Shown here: positions 47,925 to 56,903 of the stretch, in pieces | Layout of the letters: the number at the start of each line of letters is the position of its first letter | How positions within the stretch are numbered: position 1 is the stretch's first letter | Source of the DNA: Takakia lepidozioides | Taxonomy: Eukaryota > Streptophyta > Takakiopsida > Takakiales > Takakiaceae | Direction: 5' to 3' | DNA: 64,000 nucleotides | NCBI GenBank assembly: GCA_030704615.1 | Contig: CM060733.1 | Span: 15,872,001 to 15,936,000 of the forward strand | Position numbers and translations under genes: made by a program | The notes under the pieces: model-generated | What the model saw: only the letters and a program-made list of their open reading frames with translations | Databases searched by the model: none | What the model was told of the DNA's origin: nothing

Positions 47925-50900
47925 CTAGTCATCCTCATCCTCATCCTCAGTGGAGGACTCAGAGCTATCCGATGAGCCTGATGACTCCGCGCCCTTGGCC
48001 AAAGCACGTAAATGAGGCGGCGTTCCCCTAAGTCCCACAGAGCTCTCATCCAATCCCTGGGCATGACCCTCGACCTCATCCATACTAGTGCCCTGTAGTG
48101 CACTCATCCCCTCTGTGTTGGCCATGTTCTTCATGAGGGATTGCCAACCATGCTCCTTAGCGTAGTTGTACTCTAACGGAGATGGCTTCCTCTCAAACGC
48201 GCGTTGCTACACATGCCACAAATTAAAGTCAGTTCTTCGCGATGATGGAGCCAAAAAGAAGACATAACAAAATCCATAGGGAAGTACGACTTATAAATCG
48301 CAAGATAAAACCCTTGGATCCGCCGGTGCCCCACTGTGTGTGTGGATTCGTGCTTGTCAAGGCGGACTGTTGTTGCTTCGCGTGCCCGGTCAAATTTGGC
48401 CTTGTTTGCGGCATCAGTCTCTCCGGCAATGAGTGCATCCCACGATACATATGCAACCCCCCCCCCCAACAATTAGTGAATTACACACATACGTTGCATC
48501 GAATCCACCTCATTAATGCACATGCGACAAATGGAAGGTGACATGATTCAGGATTTGCCAACCTGTGTAATTCCATAAGGTGGTTTGGGTATGGCCCCCT
48601 TTTCCATTGCCCTCTGAATGATGTGTCTGGCACGGTACCTCCTGTCCTTCAAGTTTCACCCCACCATCTCTATCACCCTTGTGTCACTCCAATTGCCCGG
48701 AAACCGGCGGTCTAACTCACGGGCATACGCCCGCTTTGCGCCAAAGTGCTGATCAGCCCACTCGATGTGCAAAGGGAACCACCTCAATGCGAGTTCGAAG
48801 GCTGACTTCTTAATAGCCTCCCACACTAGAAGCATTCGTGTCTTTTCCGATTCGACTGCATGTCCGCGACCACTCTGGGAACCACTTGGTAGTAAACGGG
48901 CTGGTCTATTTGGATCAGGCCTTAGCCACAGATGTGACCGTATCCCTTCAATCTCCATGTCCTTTCGTACGTTTATCGTATCCGTCTCCCCAAAGATAGT
49001 CTTCAGAATGTTCTCGCAGAAGTTCTTCTCACAATGCATGGGATCCAGGAGGTACCGCTGCAAGAGGTTCTGAAATGCCAAATGTCCTCCCATGAGACCA
49101 AGTTCTATGGGCAAAAAAAGTAGAATATGTGGCAGAAGTTGTCCATGTTACTACATTCTGCTTTCAACAACTCCACGATCATCTCCACAGTGAGGTGTAC
49201 GACTTCAACATCTACTGCATAGTAGTTACACTGACTTAGGAGTTGGTGGAAGGACTCCTGACAGTAAAGGTAATTCCAGGAAGCACAATGTGAAAGAAAG
49301 TGAGTGAATGGGGGGGGGGGGATTCATGCACCTTCCAGTATGGCAAATCCCAAAGGATTGTCCGGCGCTTCACCCTGTGCTCCATGGCTGGATCCGCACT
49401 ACTTCCGTCTCCCTCCAATCTCCATGAACGCCTCTTTCTCCTTTGCAAATTGCAATGTCTCCTCCGGTGTCACAGCATTTGGTGCCATTCTCTTTTCAAC
49501 ACATCCATTGAAGTGCCTTCCTGCTCGTCGGTAGGGGTGGTTTCTTGCAAGGTGACGTCGATGCCCCATGTATATTGTCTTCCCTAGTGGCTTTGAGTGC
49601 CGTGAATCCACATAGGGCCCACAAATGGGGCACCCTTTGTAGCCCTTCGTCTTGCAACCCGCAACAAGGCCATATGCGGGGAAATCATGGATTGACCACA
49701 TGAGTATGGCACGGAGGGTGAAACTCCGTTGCCCTACTGGTTTCAAAATGTCATAAGCTTCAACTCCAATCCATAGTTCCTGTAGCTCTTCAATCAATGG
49801 TTGCAAATACACATCTATGTTTGCATTTGTCACGGACTCCTTGCCTGGAATCAAGAGAGACAACATGACAAAGAATTTCTTTGTTGTCAACCATGGTGGC
49901 AGGTTGTATGCCACCAACTGCACGGGCCATGTGGACCATGTGCAACTCTTTGATCCGTATGGGTTTACTCCATCCGTAGATACAGCCAATCGCACATTGC
50001 GTGGGTCCTCGGCAAAATCGGGCCAAGTTGCATCTATATGCTTCCATGCAAGGGAATCTGGGACATGCCTTACCAAACCATCGTTTGAGGCATTCCTGGA
50101 ATGCCAAGTCATGAGCTCACTAATGGTCTTGCATTTGTACATTCGTAATAGACGGGGGATAAGGGGAAAGTGCCTCAACACCTTGGCTGGCTGTTGTAAC
50201 CTGCCCACATCATGGTATCGGGCTGCACCGCATTTGGGGCACTCCATAGCATCCTTGTACTCTCTTCTGAAAAGTACATGTCCTTTTGGACATGCATGTA
50301 TTTTCACGTAGTTGAGGCCGAGCTTCCCAATCATTTGGTTGGCCATGTGACAGCTTTTTGGCATTTCATTTGGTTGTGGAAGCAAGTTCAGCCGAAGCAA
50401 AGAGAACAACTCGTCCACAAAATGGTCTGAGACACCGTGGGTTGTGCATAGGTTCATCAACAGCATGGTGGCAGCAAGCTTTGTGGATTTGCATCCCTCG
50501 TACAGTGGCACACATGCTTCTTCTAGTGTCATGTGTGCAGAATTCAATTCTCCATCTCCACCTCCTTCCACGCCTTCCCCCACGTGAATGCCTTCATTTC
50601 CTGCGTCATCACCATCCCCAGTTGTCGCAGCGCCGTCCCCCTCTTCAGCATCGTCCATGATGTGGAATGCATCCTGCAACATTCGAGTAATCTCCACCCC
50701 TCCGTCCATGCCTGGTTCATGTCCTGCGCCCATGACATAGTCCTCGTCTAGCCTGTCTGTATGGCTCCCTCGGGGGTGTGCATTATCCAATTGTGCCCAC
50801 TCCTCATCGTCTTCGTCTGCAGGTCCATCTCCAATCCACACCCGAAATGCTTCATGTCTTTTGTGGTGAAGGAGATGTGTGCGCACACCGTCCTCAGATC

Positions 50901-51060
50901 TACTTGTAGTGCCCAAACAACGTTCACATGGGCATGGCATCCTTGAAAGCCCAAGGGCTCGGGCACGTGCCACTTCTCTTTCCCACAACCTGTCATCTCG
51001 GGTGTTCTGTCTACAGGGGTGATTAATTGGAAGTCCTCCGCATGGACGAGGGGAACTCAT
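47925..51060 (-). CDS. TNP2-like CACTA transposase
   Basis: The long first exon (51060-49332) starts with a transposase-associated domain (WEREVARARALGLSRMPCPC, HLLHHKRHEAFRVW). It continues with the catalytic TNP2 region: CPKCGAARYHDVG, STDGVNPYGSKSCTWSTWPV, YNLPPWL, PGKESVTNANIDVYLQPLIE, IHDFPAYGLVAGC and KGCPICG. Near 49410 there is a one-base frameshift, after which RVKRRTILWDLPYWK ends at a GT donor (49332). The next exon starts at 49069 with NLLQRYLLDPMHCEKNFCEN, matching the family. Later exons (down to 47925) are less certain: they include AREATTVRLDKHESTHTVGH and an acidic C-terminus. Probably a recently active copy, now slightly damaged. Confidence 0.85.
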
Positions 51061-52760
51061 TTTTGTTGGGGAGCCTCTTCAATGCTGTTTGTGCATGCCG
51101 TTGCAGGGGGCCGGATTCTCCTTTGCAGAGATTCCTCAATTTGGCTCTGCCACTCCCATTTCACTACCGTCAATTCCCTCCTCCTGCAATCTCAATTTGA
51201 AAGGTTCAGCCGCACGTCCTTTGGCAGAGAAGACAGTTGACATTTTATACCAACCGGTAGATTCCACAACATGATGAAAAGTTACACTCAACAGCAAACC
51301 ATTTAAAAGCCATCACGATGTTTCCCATCATAACTAGAATCTTTTCAACAAGACACTGAGAGAAATGACCAAAATCGACTCAAACAACGACATCCTGGAA
51401 AACGACCTGTCTCTACAGTTCGTGTGTGTGTAAGGAATCAGAGGACGTACGTGGAATTCCAATTTTCACGATTGACGACGTTGTGATCTTGGGCATATGG
51501 TTGAATGTGTATGAAATGTGTGCATTGAAGTGTGAACAACCTGACTACAAGGCCAAAACCTGCGCCACTTGTCTTAGGCCATCTCCAAATCACGTTTCGG
51601 CGGACAATCCCGTTCCGTTGCCGTGAAATTGCACCGTGGCGGGAAGGGAGTCCATTTGTGTGGCTCTATCACCATGGCGGGAAGGGGAGCATGTTAAAAA
51701 TGGAGCATTGCCCTGCCTTTTCACTCATTTGATGTTTGTAGCTTCTTCCACCATCTTTCTTACTTAATTCTGATTCTTGCAATGCTGCCCTTGAGACGGC
51801 AACTGCAAGTGACCGGATCCTTTGATCGTCGCATTCAAAGACACTTACGTGTAGCAGATCGTAGACCCCCAAATGCCTGGAGAGAAAGCCAGAGGGCAGT
51901 CAATGCATGCACGGTTGTTTTGCACTGGTTGGGACGGAGTGGGGTGCAGAGGATGCGTGCTGTGCCCGAGTTCGCATGCCTAGCATCCTGCAGCCGGCGG
52001 CTTTTGCACGTTGGGCAGCAGTACCCTCTGTTGTATGATTACCATTTGTGGTATAGACTCACCGGCCTCCCCTGTCCACTTGGGTCTTGGGACAGCGACT
52101 TATGGAGTATGTAGACAGAGTTGCATGTCGCGCAGGTACACCAAAATCTCCCATGTAACATAAACCCATTTCTCATTCATGCTTGCATGTGATCCACGGG
52201 GTAATTTCCATGTTCTCCCAGCTGATGTGGGTTCACAAATTCTCGGTGTGTAGGTGTGTGTGTGAGGACCTGGTGCGATGGGTGTCGAATGGACCCTTCT
52301 CTGCGATGGGAGAACCACTACAGTTGAGTTTGTTTTTGCTGAATCATTTGGTAGAGCACTGTGTTCACTTCTCACACATCATGCGCATTTTCTCCAAGAA
52401 TGCATGTAAAGCAGAGCCATACACGGCATCATTGCAGTGTGTTTCCTTCGCTTAATTTTGAACGAAAAAAGTTAACGGATCCATGTCAGTTGTGTGAATC
52501 ACTACATCTAGTTGTCTGGAGGATTGTAAGTGGTTTAGGGTTTAACGTCTCAAAGTCGAAAAGGCCATAGTGTCGGATGCACGACACGTGTTCATATTTG
52601 AAATCAACAATGGCCGGATCTTCACTACAGATCGGGGGGGTGTGTGATCACACTCCCCTCCTTGTCCTTCTTTCCTCCTTTGCGTGTCTTGGTCTTCCTC
52701 GCTCGTCTTTGTCTTGGTCATGGTCTATGTCCTCACTCGTCTTCATCTTTGTCATGGTCT

Positions 52761-53060
52761 ATGTCCACGCCTAGTAAGAAGCGCTCGACCGCCGAGGCAG
52801 CATCACCTCCTCCCACTTCTGCACATTCCAGCCCCGCGGTGCGAAGGAGCCCCCGCCTGGCTCGACTGAATCCGGTACAGATGGCGTCGGTGCGAGAGGG
52901 AAGGCAGAGCGGTGGGCGGTCTTCGAGTTCGGATTTTGACACAAGCGAGTATAGCATGGGCGACGACGATGAGGTGGAGGACAGTTCGGAGGAAATTGCA
53001 CCTCCATCTGCAGAGTCTCTCCAAAAGGTGCGCAAACGGCACAAAACTGCTGCGCATGAG
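52761..53060 (+). CDS. first exon of an unrecognised nuclear-type protein
   Basis: An ATG-started frame of exactly 100 codons ends at a strong donor (GAG-GTGAGT). It is basic and serine/proline-rich with AVRRSPRLARLNPVQ, then acidic (STSEY-like, DDDEVEDSSEE), and ends KVRKRHKTAAHE, a possible nuclear localisation signal. Composition resembles the disordered N-terminus of the gene at 56904-62109. The following intron holds a LINE fragment, and I could not find a second exon. Confidence 0.4.
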
Positions 53061-53074
53061 GTGAGTTCTACCCC

Positions 53075-53645
53075 TACTTGTGTTCTTGTTTTCTGGGCGT
53101 TGAGTTCTCCTGAAACTGAAACTGGGATGCACATATCCATAAAGTTGTTCAAACGGATGTCGTAGTATACAGGGCAGTAGAAGAAGAAGTGTTCCTCAGT
53201 TTCAATTTCCTTGTTGCGCCCTATGCAAGCTGGACATAGGCGGTCCTCCCGTTGCAGGTTTTCCCATCTGCCAGTCTCTATCCGTAGGTTGTGGGAACCC
53301 ACCCTGAACCGCCCCAATGCCCTCAAGAGGGAAGGAGGTAAGGGTGCTGAAAGGTAATTTGATCTGAAGATTCTATCATCGCGGAGCACCAAGAATGTCT
53401 CTCGATAGAAGTGGAGCTTTGTTGTGAGATTGGGTAGCATCCAAGTTCTCTTGACATGTAATTCCATAAGCTCTCTCCGAATGAGTCTGTTGCGGTCATG
53501 TCTGGATGTGATGTCCACCTCATGTGGGTTTATTGGTAATTGGAAAGCAGTAGAAAGTCCGTTACGTTTCAATAAATTGTCCACTCCAGCATACCAGGAG
53601 TTCCCGAAACCTGCAGCTTTGGGGGCTGCTATTTCATGAGCCATG
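53075..53645 (-). mobile_element. LINE ORF2 C-terminal fragment
   Basis: A minus-strand frame shows a LINE end: WYAGVDNLLKRNGLSTAF, RRELMELHVKRTWML, FRVGSHNLRIETGRWE and a zinc-like cluster CPACIGRNKEIETEEHFFFYC. It matches fragments at 25320-25660 (minus) and 29700-31160 (plus). The 3' end with its ATTTC tail is missing. The minus frame stays open beyond the LINE through the exon at 52761-53060, which is coincidental. Confidence 0.8.
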
Positions 53646-54083
53646 AGCCATGAGCGGCATGAGCCATGAGCAGAGTCGTAAGCGTGGAAAAAAACATGAG
53701 CAGCACTATTTTCCGGAAATGAGTGTCCGCGGGCATAGGGTTTAGGGTGCCACGGTCATAGGGGGAGAAGGACCTCCCGATGAAGGAGGTTCGGCAATGT
53801 TATTTAGAATTATATATTGAAAGGCAATGTTTCGCGAATGGTAGGGTGGTACGGCTCTGTACAATGGGGGCCCATTTCAGCCTACCAGCCACTTGCAAAA
53901 TCCACCCACACTCCCAATCCCAAACGAAATGAGCAATGACGCATTCTAGGAACGATGGACACAGAATAGAATAAAAAGAGGGCACAATGAGGTTTTTATT
54001 GATCCACATGAATTGCATTTGAAGCACGTCTGCTGTGCTGATTGTGCAATCAAATCTTTAGCCCTGTGCCTACTGAATACAAG
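53646..54083. other. no gene; short tandem of GAGCCAT
   Basis: At 53637-53677 ATGAGCC/ATGAGCG is repeated several times. The rest is intergenic between the LINE fragment and the minus-strand gene that ends at 54084. Confidence 0.4.
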
Positions 54084-54794
54084 TCACGTTGTCAATGGGA
54101 CTTCGACTACTCTCAGAACTAGCTCATGGGTCATGGGGCTCCTCCATGTAAAGTCGATTGCAGCCGTTGTACCGCCCCTAGTGATGTTCACCACAATGTC
54201 CTGCCCTTCAATCATACCACCATCGAAAATGGAAATCTTCACGTTTTCGTCGTCCACACCAATGCGAATGTCCCCATACAATGGAGAAGAGGAGCGCACT
54301 CCTTGAGGAGAATAGGTCTCTCCGATGGAGTCCACCCACGTCCAGTGGCAGCAATTCCACCGCAACAGCATAGCAGTGCGCCTTCTTCTGCATGGTTGAC
54401 CGTCGTAGCTGGGAAAATCGGAATCGAGGATGCGCAGGAGCCACGGACTCCTCAGACCAAGATCGTCACCCCGCTCGAAGGCGTAGTGGCCTACGATATA
54501 CTCAAAAGCCACCAATGTTTCCACAATCGAACCAGTATCTTCTGTGTAATCTGTGTACCAGATAACAATGTCTCCCGATGTGGCCGAATACATTGCATAA
54601 TCGATGCCTCCAAATGGGCAGTCGTCCCGGTTCCGGAAGCACGGCATCCATGCAAAGGAGGACCTGAGGACAACTTGGATGCAGATGACAATGACCTTGC
54701 GGACAGCTACGAAGCCCTTAGATTTTGGAAATGATGCGAAGCGGAAGAGCAGTCCGGCCTCCAATAATGGAGCATCTGGGTCCCACGTACCCAC
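54084..54794 (-). CDS. unrecognised protein, paralogue of the gene at 55171-55746
   Basis: An open frame of 236 codons. It shares with the divergent neighbour a series of blocks in the same order: DYAM followed by SGDI-hydrophobic-VW, a Y-FERG block, SPWLL-I-D-D-PS, RWNCC-WT, GE-Y, YGDIR, DGG-I-G-DIVV and ELVLR-EVP near the C-terminus. The conserved tryptophan/cysteine core (LRWNCCHWTW) suggests a compact domain. I do not recognise the family, and I see no signal peptide or membrane segment. The start is uncertain: the frame is open slightly upstream and an overlapping frame starts at 54895. Confidence 0.6.
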   Translation of the reverse strand: MGTWDPDAPLLEAGLLFRFASFPKSKGFVAVRKVIVICIQVVLRSSFAWMPCFRNRDDCPFGGIDYAMYSATSGDIVIWYTDYTEDTGSIVETLVAFEYIVGHYAFERGDDLGLRSPWLLRILDSDFPSYDGQPCRRRRTAMLLRWNCCHWTWVDSIGETYSPQGVRSSSPLYGDIRIGVDDENVKISIFDGGMIEGQDIVVNITRGGTTAAIDFTWRSPMTHELVLRVVEVPLTT

Positions 54795-55170
54795 CGACGG
54801 AGGTGGATGAACCCATACATCTTTCTCATCAAGAAGTTATAGTTTGAGATCTGCCACCGAAGTCCATCCCCCCGGATGGAAATTCGGCGCCGCATTTACA
54901 TCGAAGAGGGGATGGACTTCGTCGTGTCCAGTGGCTATCGGCCCACCTGGCAGTGAGTGCCCATAGTTTGCATGGCAGGGTAGGAAACTGAAACGGCTAC
55001 ATTCATGAAGCAGCCAATCTTCATCGGTCCAGGATTCTGTAGGGGGGAAATTTAAATGTGCCCTGGAGTGTTTGTGACGAATTGCAGCGTTAGCTTGAAC
55101 TTTTTCCAGCCACCGCGCTGCTCCTCCTCCATCCGGGAGCTGCTGTCATTGAGCGTACACCGCTACTCTT
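54795..55170. promoter_or_regulatory. shared upstream region of the divergent pair, with a degenerate palindrome
   Basis: The two related genes point away from each other across this stretch, so it should hold both promoters. A decayed copy of the 56-64 kb palindrome lies at about 54878-54902 (GAAATTCGGCGCCGCATTTA). It is the leftmost copy I found. Confidence 0.5.
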
Positions 55171-55746
55171 TTGTGCCGCCGAAATCCAGCCGACTACCCT
55201 TATCATGGCCACGATTATGCTATGTTCAAACCAGAATCAGGAGACATCATTGTCTGGCTCTCTGTTTTCACAGACGCTGCTGGAATCAAGCAAGAGTCTT
55301 TGCGCGCAATGGAGTATCTGGAGGGCTATTACCGCTTTGAGCGAGGTGAGGGCGAGGGTCAATGCAGTCCGTGGGTCCTGAAAATTGTTGACCTCGATAT
55401 ACCAAGCTGGAAAGGGATGTCGGACAGATCACGCACGGCCTCGCTTTGGCGCTGGAACTGCTGCCAGTGGACCAGGGAGGACGGCACCGGGGAAAACTAT
55501 ATACGTGCAGATCACTCCGCTCTTCCAGTGTATGGAGACATTCGGCTGAGTTGCGAAGACGAATCGCACGGGCACATGAGGCCCACAGTGACCTTGTCAA
55601 TGTATGATGGTGGTATCATTGATGGACATGACATTGTCGTCGGCTCCAGCAAGGGCAGCAGAACGACCGAATTGCAGTTTACCTCGAGGTGCCGCAGCAG
55701 TGATGAGCTTGTTTTGAGGGGTATCGAAGTTCCGTCGACTTGGTGA
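55171..55746 (+). CDS. unrecognised protein, paralogue of the gene at 54084-54794
   Basis: An open frame of 191 codons beginning inside or at the edge of an exon; RRNPADYPYHGHDYAMF corresponds to RNRDDCPFGGIDYAMY in the other copy. Further shared blocks: SGDIIVW, YYRFERG, SPWVLKIVDLDIPS, RTASLWRWNCCQWT, GENY, LPVYGDIRL, MYDGGIIDGHDIVV and DELVLRGIEVPST at the end. The two proteins agree at roughly 40-50% of positions by eye, so the duplication is old. Upstream of 55171 this frame soon meets a stop, so either an exon boundary or a different start lies near 55130-55180. Function unknown. Confidence 0.6.
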   Translation: MCRRNPADYPYHGHDYAMFKPESGDIIVWLSVFTDAAGIKQESLRAMEYLEGYYRFERGEGEGQCSPWVLKIVDLDIPSWKGMSDRSRTASLWRWNCCQWTREDGTGENYIRADHSALPVYGDIRLSCEDESHGHMRPTVTLSMYDGGIIDGHDIVVGSSKGSRTTELQFTSRCRSSDELVLRGIEVPSTW

Positions 55747-55997
55747 AGCCCATGTAGAAGGAGGAAGGGCTTAGTTTTGTCTGCAGTTGGTAAATGTGAG
55801 ACATCGTGTCCGATCAATAAACCCATCGTACCTCACTTCTGTATGATTGTGTTTCATTCTGTTGAATAACTGTCGGAATTGGCCCACTGTTTACAATTTG
55901 ATGTCTCATTTCTACAATGTGTCTGTCCGGATGAATATAGCAGAGTAACCGGTATGTGAGTCATGTGTCAAGAATATACCAGAGTAACGCCATGTCG

Positions 55998-56775
55998 GAC
56001 ATTGAATGCGGCACCGCATTTCTATGTCGGCATCGAAATGCGGCACCGCATTTCCATGTGGGACAATGAAATGCGGCACCGCATTTCCATGTGGGACAAG
56101 GAAATGCGGTGCATCATTTCCGTCCAGGTACACGAAATACCAACACGGGTCTATAAATTGGACAGACAACGAGGTTGGCATTGCAAATGCGGCGACGCAT
56201 TTCCAGCTTGGCAATGGAAACTTCTTTTTGGACAGGGAATGCGGTGCCGCATTTCCGTCCAACACTTCGAAAAGTGTGACATTTCCGACCAGCGCGATGG
56301 AATGCGTTACCGCATTTCCGTGAGAGGGTCTGCAAATGGACAAATTGCGATGTCCGTTCTGGAAATGCGGCGCCGCATTTCCATGTCCGTCATCGACTTT
56401 TTTTTACAATGGAATGCGGTGCCAATTTTTGCTGATGGGCCTGCAGTTCGAACAACGACCATCCCCAATATGGAAATGCGGCACCGCATTTTCAATTCCA
56501 CCATCTCGACCTCCTTGTTCGACCTCCTTGTTCGACCTCTGTAAGCGTGGTGGCATCCATGCAATGAGCGGGAGAGGCCAAAACTGGCGTGTGGACAAAG
56601 GAAATTTTGGAAATGCGGCACCGCATTTCAATCGGCCGATTACTTTTTACTATGCCAACATTGAAATGGAAAATTTAGTCCCTCCCCTGTTTTGGAAATG
56701 CGGTGCCGCATTTCCAAAAGAGGTTCTTAGAGTTGCCAAAATTTTGGAAATGCGGTGCCCCATTTCTGATTTTGG
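55998..56775. repeat. cluster of about 12-13 palindromes, core AAATGCGG-YR-CCGCATTT
   Basis: Copies start near 56005, 56036, 56069, 56102 (degenerate), 56187, 56239, 56301, 56363, 56410 (degenerate), 56473, 56610, 56697 and 56749 (degenerate). The first four are 33 bp apart with shared spacers (CCATGTGGGACAA); later ones are irregular. Centres vary among GCAC, GTGC, GCGC and GTAC-like. They lie between the unknown gene ending at 55746 and the stop of the ParB/methyltransferase gene at 56904. Confidence 0.9.
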
Positions 56776-56903
56776 GAGCGTCGTGGTTTGAGCGATTGTG
56801 TGGCTGGAATGCACACTGGAGAGGGGTCACGAATGTCTGGCAGAATTTCCTTTATATACTCTGGAAGAGAATTTACATTTACAGAGACTTCATTAAAATT
56901 CTA

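Larger units (their letters stand above)
46974..52572 (-). mobile_element. CACTA (En/Spm-like) DNA transposon
   Basis: The left end reads CACTATAGGAAAAGGGG and the right end, on the minus strand, CACTATGGCCTTTTCGAC. Both share CACTAT and then GGCCTTT-K-CGAC, with an 11-bp stretch present only at the left. A TNP2-like transposase gene lies inside on the minus strand. The expected 3-bp target duplication is not seen (TGA at left, TCG at right), so the right end is less certain. The left flank is a gypsy integrase remnant cut in mid-domain, consistent with nested insertion. Confidence 0.75.

Noticed and set aside
55998-56775. Reading frames of 100-190 codons across the first palindrome cluster
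   Set aside because: Same cause as in the main array; no conserved protein and both strands are open.
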